Shown here piece after piece: positions 29,410 through 36,455 of a DNA stretch of 36,455 nucleotides (the first letter of the stretch is position 1; each line of letters begins with the position of its first letter). The stretch comes from Lachnospiraceae bacterium (GTDB lineage Bacteria > Bacillota > Clostridia > Lachnospirales > Lachnospiraceae). Below the pieces are notes generated by a model, which worked only from the letters and a program-made list of their open reading frames with translations, did not search any database and had not been told where the DNA came from. The position numbers were made by a program, and so were the translations under genes. The DNA lies in contig CAJTIU010000043.1 of the NCBI GenBank assembly GCA_910576335.1, positions 1-36,455 of the forward strand, read 5' to 3'.

Positions 29410-31298
29410 TACAGCACTTTCCTCCTCGTCTTTGGGCTATACGTCTCGAAAATTTGTTCAAAATTCACTGCGACACTGTCACTTGCCAGTCCGCTGTCAC
29501 GAAATACAGCATAGAACGGATGTCTTTTCGCAATCTCCATCACAGTTTCTTCCGTTACATCTTTGTCAAAGCAGGCGATCAGATAACCGTTTTCAACGGA
29601 AAATACTTTCTTTCCTGCGATTTCTTCTTCGCCAATTTTGCTTGAAAGTAATATGCCAAGGTCAAGCATCACCTGGAAAAGCAGATCTTCCGGTGTTCTG
29701 TCAGGCTTGATGTTATCTGCAAACAAGGACAACTGCTCTTGTTTATAATCTGTGGGTTTATAGTAAACATCTTCCATATTGCTGCTGTCTACACGGAATA
29801 CCCGAAAACCATAATCAATATCCGCTCCTGTTTCCTCTTTGATCTTTTTTCCCGCACAGCGGATACGTTCCTCACCAATTTCACAGATGGTTCTGTACCC
29901 TGCTTTGTAGGCTTCTGACTTCACATCTGTCTCCTCGGGCAACTGAACCATAATGAACTTGCGATTACCACCGTCTTCTGCATTAAGCTGCATAACTGCG
30001 TGAGCTGTTGTAGCTGAACCGGAAAAAAAATCAAATACAACTGACTCTCTCTCTGTTGCAATAGCAGCCAAATGTTTTATTAGCTTTGATGGTTTAGGAT
30101 GCGTGAACAGCTTCGACTTCCCAAATAATTCTTTTTGTTCTATTGTTGCATCCTCATTCATTCCCTTATTATCCCACCATGATTCAGCACGAATCTTTCC
30201 AAATTTACGATTTGCAGCAAAGACTTTCTGAACCGGCCTTGTTACTCCAGTTTTCCCAAAAATAATCCGACCATCTGCAATTCTCTTTTCAACTTCAGTA
30301 GCATTAAATACCCAGTACCGACCCTCGGGAGGATAGTAAATATCTCCTGTATTAGGATTCATTATAGGGAAATTTGGCCCTTTGTGATTTGCAGATAAAT
30401 CTGTTGTCGTCCATGGTCCGCGTGGATCATTATCAGGATTAGAAAATGTTTTTTCCAAAAATTCTTTGGTAACAGGGTACCCCATGTCTACTATGCTTTT
30501 CAACTCCTTTGCATAACAAAGAATATAATCATGGACTGGTGGCAAAAAGCCCATATTATTTCCATTAGTTTTCTTCTTCCACAAAATGGATCCAATAAAA
30601 TTACTGTTTCCAAATACTTCATCACAAATTTTTCTTAGACTACTCATTTCATTATCATCAATTGAAATGAAAATAACTCCATCATCTGCCAAAAAATCTT
30701 TTGCAATTCTTAGACGCGGATATAGCATATTCAACCAATCTGTATGGAACCGTCCATTACTCTCCGTGTTCTGTACCAACCGATTACCTTCACTATCAAA
30801 TTGACCACTATTATTCAAATATACCTCTGTTTCCTGTGCAAAATCATCCTCATAGATGAAATCATTTCCAGTATTGTAAGGAGGATCAATATAAATCATT
30901 TTAACCTTGCCAAGATAAGTTTCCTGCAAAAGTTTTAGTGCATCAAGATTATCGCCTTCAATATAGATATTCTCGGAATCAATATCTCCCTCTGTACCGT
31001 TATACCCGACAGATTTCTCTCTGTCAAGGCGGAGTGTCTTTGCAATCGGTGCATTAGCAAGTACTACCGACCTTTTCTTATCCGGCCAGGTAAACTGATA
31101 ACGCTCCTGTGCGCCCTCCACAACCTGCGCAGAAATCTCCTGCCTGAGGACATCCGCATCAATGGCACGTTCTATAATCGGTTTCCCGTCTTCCTTATAC
31201 CCCGTGATCGTTTCAGTCACTGCATTCGGAAACATTGCAGCCAGCTTCTTGAAATTCTTATCCGCTAAATTCGGTGTGTGCATTTTTAGTTTATCCAT
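29409..31298 (-). CDS. Type III Mod-like N6-adenine DNA methyltransferase
   Basis: 629 aa from ATG 31298 (MDKLKMHTPN), about 11 nt after AAAGGAG; ATGs at 31307 and 31322 are too close to or before the site. Beta-class order: DPPY (138-141) inside MIYIDPPYNTGNDFIYEDDF, target recognition region (about 160-400), then FDFFSGSATTAHAVMQLN (422-439, AdoMet-binding FxGxG variant). The C-terminal part has DYGFRVFRVDSSNMEDVYY, typical of Mod subunits that bind Res. It methylates adenine in a short non-palindromic site and guides the Res subunit. The site cannot be read from sequence. Confidence 0.92.
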   Translation of the reverse strand: MDKLKMHTPNLADKNFKKLAAMFPNAVTETITGYKEDGKPIIERAIDADVLRQEISAQVVEGAQERYQFTWPDKKRSVVLANAPIAKTLRLDREKSVGYNGTEGDIDSENIYIEGDNLDALKLLQETYLGKVKMIYIDPPYNTGNDFIYEDDFAQETEVYLNNSGQFDSEGNRLVQNTESNGRFHTDWLNMLYPRLRIAKDFLADDGVIFISIDDNEMSSLRKICDEVFGNSNFIGSILWKKKTNGNNMGFLPPVHDYILCYAKELKSIVDMGYPVTKEFLEKTFSNPDNDPRGPWTTTDLSANHKGPNFPIMNPNTGDIYYPPEGRYWVFNATEVEKRIADGRIIFGKTGVTRPVQKVFAANRKFGKIRAESWWDNKGMNEDATIEQKELFGKSKLFTHPKPSKLIKHLAAIATERESVVFDFFSGSATTAHAVMQLNAEDGGNRKFIMVQLPEETDVKSEAYKAGYRTICEIGEERIRCAGKKIKEETGADIDYGFRVFRVDSSNMEDVYYKPTDYKQEQLSLFADNIKPDRTPEDLLFQVMLDLGILLSSKIGEEEIAGKKVFSVENGYLIACFDKDVTEETVMEIAKRHPFYAVFRDSGLASDSVAVNFEQIFETYSPKTRRKVL

Positions 31299-31314
31299 TG
31301 ATTCCATGTCTCCT

Positions 31315-31755
31315 TTATGCATACAGATTGTATTTTCTCAAAACAGCAAAATCTTCTTGTAATAGTTCAGCTGTCAAATCGTTATTATCAATCAAGCCGT
31401 TATAATGTTTTATAGTTTGATGTATTCCCTTTATTATAAGCCGTCTAATTTCCGTCACCAAATTAATATATAATTCATTTGGCGTTAATTGTAATAACAA
31501 TTTTCCAAAAGGGGATGGAACAAACAAAAGAGGATTTTGGCCATTTTTATATGCATCTATCACATTGTCTTTTCGTACATTACGTATATATCGTATAATA
31601 TCATCTTTCTTATTCATGAAATCTGTCATGGTCTGAGGATAATTATTGCAATACTGAATCCCATCTTCTATGCTTTTATAAGTATCAGCCACATCAGGAA
31701 AGTTGAGATAATGCGACAAAATTTCGTAGCACATATCATAAAATATCCTATTCAT
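31315..31755 (-). CDS. Hypothetical protein inside the defence operon
   Basis: 146 aa from ATG 31755, which has GGAGG 8 nt upstream and overlaps the DUF4391 stop as ATGAATAG. The frame also extends upstream but without a ribosome site. Features: MNRIFYDMCYEILSHYLNFP at the start, a charged middle, PLLFVPSPFGKLLLQLT, then helices ending DFAVLRKYNLYA. No membrane segment or recognised motif. It is AT-rich compared with its neighbours. Its coupling on both sides suggests it is a real subunit or regulator of the system. I do not recognise the family. Confidence 0.7.
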   Translation of the reverse strand: MNRIFYDMCYEILSHYLNFPDVADTYKSIEDGIQYCNNYPQTMTDFMNKKDDIIRYIRNVRKDNVIDAYKNGQNPLLFVPSPFGKLLLQLTPNELYINLVTEIRRLIIKGIHQTIKHYNGLIDNNDLTAELLQEDFAVLRKYNLYA

Positions 31756-32374
31756 TTTTAAGATCCTCCAATCTATTTTTGTAAACCTGTAACCGCTGAT
31801 ATAATTCAAACCTTTTTTTAGGCTGCTGTTCTTTCCATGCAGCAGCTTCAGTCTTTTTTATCTGTTTCTCCAATTTGATTCTCTGCTCCTGTATGGCAAG
31901 GCGTTCGTCAATCGAAATCCCTCCTGCACTCTTAGCGTGTTTTTCTGAAATAGCAATCTGTTCTATAAATGAATCCCATATCTCATCAAGAGAAAACCCT
32001 TGTGTTTTTAACTCTATGTCAACTAATAGCATCCATTCTGTACGGTACAGCTTACGATACCATATAGCCAGTTGTCCGTTGTCTTCATAGATAAGCTGAA
32101 AGATCAGCTTATGGGGATTCTGTTTTGCAATCGCCTCTATTATTTTTGCGTCAATTTCCTGCTTTTTTAGGAATAATGACAGTAGAAGTATTTCCTTTAC
32201 CTCCGACTCTGCAACAAGATTCAGATTATCTTTCGTAAGACTGTTTTCCACAAATATTCTGTCCACGTCAGATACAAACCTCTCTTTAAGAACCTTTGTC
32301 AGCGGTAAGTGCCTATAAAAAGCCTCCTTCGGTATCCGTCTGTGTACAGCAGTTGCTGTTGGGAAATTTATCAT
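31748..32374 (-). CDS. DUF4391 protein
   Basis: 208 aa. It opens MINFPTATAVHRRIPKEAFY, the DUF4391 signature, continues with DRIFVENSLTKDNLNL and a beta/alpha core (IFQLIYEDNGQLAIWYRKLY), and ends in a long coiled coil (about 150-208, LEKQIKKTEAAAWKEQQPKK). DUF4391 genes are regularly found between a SNF2-type helicase and a Mod methyltransferase. The function is unknown; the coiled coil suggests an adaptor. It lies 22 nt after the helicase gene, with GGTGGTGA upstream. Confidence 0.85.
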   Translation of the reverse strand: MINFPTATAVHRRIPKEAFYRHLPLTKVLKERFVSDVDRIFVENSLTKDNLNLVAESEVKEILLLSLFLKKQEIDAKIIEAIAKQNPHKLIFQLIYEDNGQLAIWYRKLYRTEWMLLVDIELKTQGFSLDEIWDSFIEQIAISEKHAKSAGGISIDERLAIQEQRIKLEKQIKKTEAAAWKEQQPKKRFELYQRLQVYKNRLEDLKNE

Positions 32375-32396
32375 TCAATCACCACCATAAAACAAA

Positions 32397-35300
32397 TCAG
32401 TTCAAAATCATCAAGTCCCGAAAAAGCTTCTGAAAGGAAGGTTGTCTGACCATCTGAAAAAAGCTGTCAATATCACCTTCATCTTTAGCCTCAATGATCG
32501 TCATAATGGAAGCTTCTAAAAGCCGTGACACCTTTTCCATATCCCTGCCATCGCGTGTTGATTTATTAAAGATACCACATAATTTCTTATCTGGTATGGT
32601 TTTGCCTTTTGCAAGATGCCTCATTATATCCAGCGTATCCTTTGGCTGCAGATGTGTTGTAACAGCCTCTCCATCCATACCAATATACACCATGTAAAAT
32701 GGATGCAGTCTGTTCTTATTCTGAATATTAATCTGTTCATTCACATTTTTCAGAACAAATATTACACCTGGCCTTTCCCCTTTAACCACGGCATGGATTC
32801 CAAAAGGAGCACGATCAATATTTTCATGCTCTTTCATATAAGCAAGCAAATCCATACGGAATTCATTCAAACCTAAATCCATAATAGATACACCATTGGC
32901 CATATCTTCAAGGTCAACTACCTCTTCCTGTAATTTTTTCAACTGGCTTCGCCGGTATTCCAAATCACCTTTCTCCTCCTGATTAATCGGATCATCGTCA
33001 CCTGTTGCAGTCATAACGGAAATCCGCATTCTTGTCTCCACTCTGGATTTCAGATTAATATATTCATCTAAATCCAAATCCGGCCAAAAGTTTACAAGTT
33101 GAATTGCACTGTTTTTACTGCCGATGCGGTCAATTCTTCCAAAACGCTGTATGATACGAACAGGATTCCAATGTATATCATAATTCACACAATAATCGCA
33201 GTCCTGCAGATTCTGTCCCTCTGAAATACAATCTGTGGCGACTAATATATCTATTTCTGTCTTATCATTCGGGTACAATACATCTCTGTCCTTTGATCTG
33301 GGCGAAAAGCACGCGAGCACATGATTCATATCAGCCTTGAATTTTGGTATTGTAGTCTTTCCATCAACAGAGCCTGTAACAAGCGCTGTATGGAGACCCA
33401 GCTCTGAAAGAGCCATCCTGCTTACATTCTCATATAAATATTCTGCCGTATCAGAAAATGCGGTAAAAATAAGAATTTTTTTGTTCCCTGGATTTATGGG
33501 AACCGCCGCTTTCTCCCGGATCACACGCAACAGTTCATTCAGCTTAAAGTCGTACTCCGGGGTAATATCCTCCACCATCAGGATCAGTTGCTCAAGATTT
33601 TCCAAATCCTCGTCAATATCCCGTTTCCATGAAATATAGTCCATATCATGCAGGTCAATCTTCACTTTCTTTCCTACACAGAAAAAGTCCGTGTTTTGAT
33701 CGTCGTCATCAAAATCTTCTGCAGATGCCGATAAATCCCCCGGTTCTTCAAAATTCCCGTTACCATTTTCCATAAAGTCCTCAATAATGCGGGAAGTATC
33801 ATATAAGTAATCATAAATACGGCGCACTGTCAGAAGGAACGAATGGACTGAGCTTTCCATACGCTTCAGCAGATTAATACTCATAAGTCTTTGAATACCC
33901 AATTCTCGCCCTTTTCTAAAGTTTGCTGTTTCCCTTTCGTCCAAATACTTATGTAGTTTACTGGCATGAATATATATAGTTGGTGTGTATATAGTCAACT
34001 GTAGTTTCGAAAGCAGCTCAAAAACTTCTCTGTAATTAATGGCATTCAGACAGCTTGTCAGTTTTGGCCGCAAAGATATAGGACTATTTCTAACAGGGAA
34101 TGTCCCTACATCCGACACTTCATAATATGTCTGAATGTGCTTTCTTGATCGCGCAATTGTCACACTGTCCAATACTTCAAAGAAATCAAAGTCAAGCTGT
34201 GACAGCAGTGTTTCCGTAGTTCTTTTTCTTTCCGGCAGTTTGCACCAGGCATTATACACCTTTTGTGCCTGACGGAAGATCGTATCGATATCTGATTTGA
34301 TATTCAGCTTCTCATTAAATCCTGATGGATCACCCTCATAAGCAAGCGCAAGCTGATTGCGAAGATCATAAAAACGATTATTCACCGGTGTTGCAGACAA
34401 CATCAAAACCTTTGTCTTCACCCCTGGCTTTATCACTCGATTCATAAGCCGCATATAGCGGTTTTCCTTTTCTCCGCCCTTGCTGTTCGTACCGTTTCCA
34501 TTACGGAAACTGTGGCTCTCATCAATCACTACAAGATCATAGTTTCCCCAGTTGATACGGTCAACAGGCAGTCCGATTATTGTGTTTCCACTGTCTCTTG
34601 AAAGATCCGTATGATAAAGGATATCATAACGCAAACGATCCTCGGACAAAGGATTATTGATAAGGTTTCCGCGATATGTCATCCAGTTTTCAGACAACTT
34701 TTTGGGACACAAAACGAGAACGTTTTTATTACGTCCCTCGTAATATTTAATTACAGCAAGAGCAGTAAACGTCTTACCAAGGCCAACACTGTCTGCCAGT
34801 ATACATCCATTATACTGTTCCAGTTTATTGATTATTGCGAGAGCAGCATCCTTTTGGAAATGAAACAGTTTATTCCAAATAATACTGTTCTTAAAACCGG
34901 TTGCTTCATTCGGTAGTATATCCTCCGATATATCTTCTAAAAACTCATTGAAAATATTATAAAGTGTCATAAAATAGACAAGTTCCGGTGAGTTTTCCTG
35001 GTAAACTGCCGAAATCATATCAACAACCTCTTCCGTGACATCGGAGAGTTTATCCACATCATTCCAGACAGAATCAAACATACGCAAAAACTCCGTACTG
35101 GCAGGGTTCTCCATACGTGTAATCATATTTGTCAGATTATTTCCACGCTCACAGCCCAGGTCAACCGTTGTAAATGTATTCATGGGCGAATATACGTAAG
35201 AATCAGCCTCACCGTCAATAACAAGGAAATGATTCATCCCTTCGCGAGTGGTATTTGTCTTAAAATGTGCTTTTCGCCTCATCCACTGTGCACATTCCTT

Positions 35301-35603
35301 TGCTACAGCTTTCTGCTTTAATTCATTTCTCAGACGGACCTCGAATTCTGTACCATAGAGACTTTTCTCACGCTTTAAGCGCGGAATATAAAACTCCCTG
35401 CGCTCCTTCGGTGTGTTTTCTGTAACAAAAGTCGGCGTTGTAAATATAAAGCGAAATTCATCACACGATTCTAGCTGTGCCTTTAATTCCTGGTAGGCAT
35501 AAATCGAAAAACAGGCGGCTGCAATGGAAATGCGGCTGCCAGGCTCTATCTTATTCTTCAAATCGTCCTTAATCACCTTTGTGGTATTATTAAAAATTTC
35601 CAT
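32397..35603 (-). CDS. SNF2-type helicase with degenerate N-terminal PLD-like domain
   Basis: 1068 aa. Residues about 1-180 resemble a phospholipase D-like nuclease domain (SIAAACFSIYAYQEL, then NHFLVIDGEADSYVYSPMNT), but the HxK motif reads His125-Phe-Leu127, so the lysine is lost. SF2/SNF2 motifs: Walker A DSVGLGKT (271-278), DESH (361-364), LMLSATPVNNR, and C-terminal VATDCISEGQNLQDC and RIIQRFGRIDRIGS. The C-terminal third is specific to this family. It probably remodels or translocates on DNA for the restriction complex. The first large gene of the operon, 39 nt after the XRE gene. Confidence 0.88.
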   Translation of the reverse strand: MEIFNNTTKVIKDDLKNKIEPGSRISIAAACFSIYAYQELKAQLESCDEFRFIFTTPTFVTENTPKERREFYIPRLKREKSLYGTEFEVRLRNELKQKAVAKECAQWMRRKAHFKTNTTREGMNHFLVIDGEADSYVYSPMNTFTTVDLGCERGNNLTNMITRMENPASTEFLRMFDSVWNDVDKLSDVTEEVVDMISAVYQENSPELVYFMTLYNIFNEFLEDISEDILPNEATGFKNSIIWNKLFHFQKDAALAIINKLEQYNGCILADSVGLGKTFTALAVIKYYEGRNKNVLVLCPKKLSENWMTYRGNLINNPLSEDRLRYDILYHTDLSRDSGNTIIGLPVDRINWGNYDLVVIDESHSFRNGNGTNSKGGEKENRYMRLMNRVIKPGVKTKVLMLSATPVNNRFYDLRNQLALAYEGDPSGFNEKLNIKSDIDTIFRQAQKVYNAWCKLPERKRTTETLLSQLDFDFFEVLDSVTIARSRKHIQTYYEVSDVGTFPVRNSPISLRPKLTSCLNAINYREVFELLSKLQLTIYTPTIYIHASKLHKYLDERETANFRKGRELGIQRLMSINLLKRMESSVHSFLLTVRRIYDYLYDTSRIIEDFMENGNGNFEEPGDLSASAEDFDDDDQNTDFFCVGKKVKIDLHDMDYISWKRDIDEDLENLEQLILMVEDITPEYDFKLNELLRVIREKAAVPINPGNKKILIFTAFSDTAEYLYENVSRMALSELGLHTALVTGSVDGKTTIPKFKADMNHVLACFSPRSKDRDVLYPNDKTEIDILVATDCISEGQNLQDCDYCVNYDIHWNPVRIIQRFGRIDRIGSKNSAIQLVNFWPDLDLDEYINLKSRVETRMRISVMTATGDDDPINQEEKGDLEYRRSQLKKLQEEVVDLEDMANGVSIMDLGLNEFRMDLLAYMKEHENIDRAPFGIHAVVKGERPGVIFVLKNVNEQINIQNKNRLHPFYMVYIGMDGEAVTTHLQPKDTLDIMRHLAKGKTIPDKKLCGIFNKSTRDGRDMEKVSRLLEASIMTIIEAKDEGDIDSFFQMVRQPSFQKLFRDLMILN

Positions 35604-35642
35604 TGTCTGTCACCGGCATCCTTCCTACTTATAATCATCTTC

Positions 35643-35852
35643 TCAATCTTCGTCCTTTACAAATTCTACGATGTCTCCAATGTTACAGTCAAGTGCTGAG
35701 CATATTTTCATCAGAACTTCCATGCCCACATTTTCTCCTTTAGATAGCTTTGTTACGGAAGTCCAGCTGATTCCCGCCTGTGACTGCAGATCTTTCTTCA
35801 TCATATCTTTATCAATTAATATTTTCCACAATTTTTTGTAACTTACTTTCAT
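35643..35852 (-). CDS. XRE-family (Cro/CI-type) regulator
   Basis: 69 aa, almost exactly one helix-turn-helix domain: MKVSYKKLWKILIDKDMMKK, DLQSQAGISWTSVTKLSKGE, then a helix ending CNIGDIVEFV. This compact form is common in Firmicutes. AAAGGTGAAG precedes the ATG. As the first gene of the operon it probably represses the promoter at 35922-35950 and controls all eight genes, in the manner of C proteins of restriction systems. Confidence 0.85.
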   Translation of the reverse strand: MKVSYKKLWKILIDKDMMKKDLQSQAGISWTSVTKLSKGENVGMEVLMKICSALDCNIGDIVEFVKDED

Positions 35853-35921
35853 AGCGTCTTCACCTTTACAAAAATCGACTTTTTAAAAATTAATGCCAAA
35901 CATAAAATACTTCATGTATAA

Positions 35922-35950
35922 ATAGTATTACAAATCCCCCTATTTTGCAA
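35922..35950 (-). promoter_or_regulatory. Promoter of the defence operon
   Basis: TTGCAA (35950-35945), 17-nt spacer, TACTAT (35927-35922) on the minus strand, 70 nt before the regulator start. The leader contains a near-palindrome ACATGAAGTATTTTATGT at about 35899-35916 that could be the operator. Confidence 0.6.
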
Positions 35951-36056
35951 GTATATCTCTGAAAACAAACGAATAATTCTTTTAATATTGCAGATAAACG
36001 ATGTAGCCGATATTTCCGGCGTCTTGGTTTCAACAGTTATAGATATTTTTTGTTCA

Positions 36057-36272
36057 CTATCTTTCCATTAATTTCATGCTGATCTCTCTTACTGAACCCA
36101 ACTGCCTTTCAAACATAATATCCCATAAATCAAGACATTTTTCTGCAATTAGCTTATTCGTTCCTTTTTCAGAATTAGCCGTCTCATCATATAAGGAAAT
36201 AATTAACTTTGATAGCTCTTCCTCTATTCCCCATAATTCATCCATTTCCATCTGTAAAATATTTTCACACAA
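36057..36272 (-). CDS. Small hypothetical protein
   Basis: Up to 71 aa, acidic and helical (MDELWGIEEELSKLIISLYD, then IAEKCLDLWDIMFERQ). The start is uncertain. The frame begins at a TTG without a ribosome site, but coding-like sequence (VDYTDIIIKLCENIL) continues nine codons upstream to an ATT at 36300-36302, and AAGGAG lies at 36315-36320. Either an ATT start is used or the original ATG has mutated. It resembles short clostridial regulatory helices (Spo0E-like in size) but lacks a clear signature. Confidence 0.4.
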   Translation of the reverse strand: MCENILQMEMDELWGIEEELSKLIISLYDETANSEKGTNKLIAEKCLDLWDIMFERQLGSVREISMKLMER

Positions 36273-36350
36273 CTTTATGATAATATCTGTATAATCAACA
36301 ATAGAGAGTGCATTCTCCTTCCTATTCTGTCAAGCCTAAATTTATTGATT

Positions 36351-36455
36351 TTACAGGCTTTGACGATTTTTATTTACCTCAAAAACAGAGCCGGGAGTGA
36401 TGGATATCGTTGTATCATATACCGAATAGCTGATAAATGGGTATAGTTTTAAAAG
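36351..36455 (-). CDS. Partial gene running off the right edge (C-terminus only)
   Basis: A minus-strand frame is open from the right edge for 34 codons and ends at TAA (36353-36351): it includes LLKLYPFISYSVYDTTISIT and ends SVFEVNKNRQSL. It is followed by the ribosome-site-like AAGGAG of the next small gene, in the same direction. Too short to identify. Confidence 0.3.
   Translation of the reverse strand, partial: LLKLYPFISYSVYDTTISITPGSVFEVNKNRQSL

Noticed and set aside
23845-35603. Assignment of the right-hand operon as DISARM or BREX
   Set aside because: There is no DUF1998 gene, DrmA-type helicase, PglZ, BrxL or BrxC. The methyltransferase and Res are of type III form.

Overview
The window looks like chromosomal DNA from a Firmicute of the Lachnospiraceae type (Clostridia; Blautia/Dorea-like). 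The support is strong AGGAGG-type ribosome binding sites, sigma-A style promoters with 17-nt spacers, a TPP riboswitch driving a ThiXYZ-type transporter, YoeB/YefM, and AAA-ATPase/nuclease fusions of the kind that are multicopy in that family. This assignment is by protein and signal style, not by a marker gene. Base composition changes along the window. About 0.3-2.7 kb is very AT-rich, 2.8-22.7 kb is more GC-rich and core-like, and 23.8-36.4 kb is intermediate and accessory. That suggests acquired DNA at both ends of a more ancestral middle.

Layout. (1) 1-2.7 kb: the tail of an unknown gene, a 35-codon relic of an AAA-ATPase-like gene behind an intact promoter, then an AT-rich plus-strand operon. 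The operon has a promoter carrying two tandem palindromic operators, a 33-codon leader ORF resembling the start of a vWA protein, an ExbB/MotA-like protein, an ExbD-like protein with the membrane aspartate, a separate protein with an ExbD-like extracytoplasmic domain, and a duplicated DUF1294 membrane protein. (2) 2.8-7.8 kb, minus strand: a predicted amide/peptide-bond-forming operon of circularly permuted ATP-grasp, alpha-E, transglutaminase-like peptidase, and two AspA/AstE-type zinc hydrolase paralogues. One paralogue keeps its metal site and the other has lost it. The operon has its own promoter followed by a leader terminator. (3) 7.9-8.5 kb: a ctc/rplY (L25) pseudogene with one frameshift and one stop. 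(4) 8.8-10.4 kb, plus strand: an AAA ATPase with a C-terminal PD-(D/E)XK nuclease domain. (5) 10.5-13.6 kb, minus strand: a TPP riboswitch, MTH1187-type thiamine-binding protein and ThiX/ThiY/ThiZ-type ABC transporter. (6) 13.8-15.4 kb: a streptothricin-acetyltransferase-like GNAT and a yefM-yoeB toxin-antitoxin pair flanked by 27-nt inverted repeats. (7) 15.4-22.7 kb, minus strand: a 1978-residue transglutaminase-like/DUF4011/SF1 helicase/Vsr/DUF3320 protein and a UPF0158-Nudix fusion with a hexapeptide-repeat linker. (8) 22.7-23.8 kb: a truncated Panacea (DUF4065) relic and a helical hypothetical protein. (9) 23.8-35.95 kb, minus strand: a tightly overlapping defence operon. It runs XRE regulator, PLD-like/SNF2 helicase, DUF4391, unknown small protein, type III Mod methyltransferase, DUF1016 nuclease, type III Res, and a DUF4268 protein whose first residues resemble the tail of a GmrSD (DUF262/DUF1524) protein. 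(10) 35.95-36.45 kb: a small uncertain gene and the end of another.

How they work together. Region 9 is an enlarged type III restriction-modification-like locus: nearly every junction is a start/stop overlap, which argues for one transcript and one machine. Region 2 is probably a biosynthetic or protein-modifying amidoligase pathway. Region 1 is the least explained: a proton- or ion-driven ExbB/ExbD-type motor core in a Gram-positive setting, with the ExbD parts divided over two polypeptides. Regions 1, 2 and 9 are the best candidates for undescribed biology. All functional statements are from reading the sequence; no database search was run.
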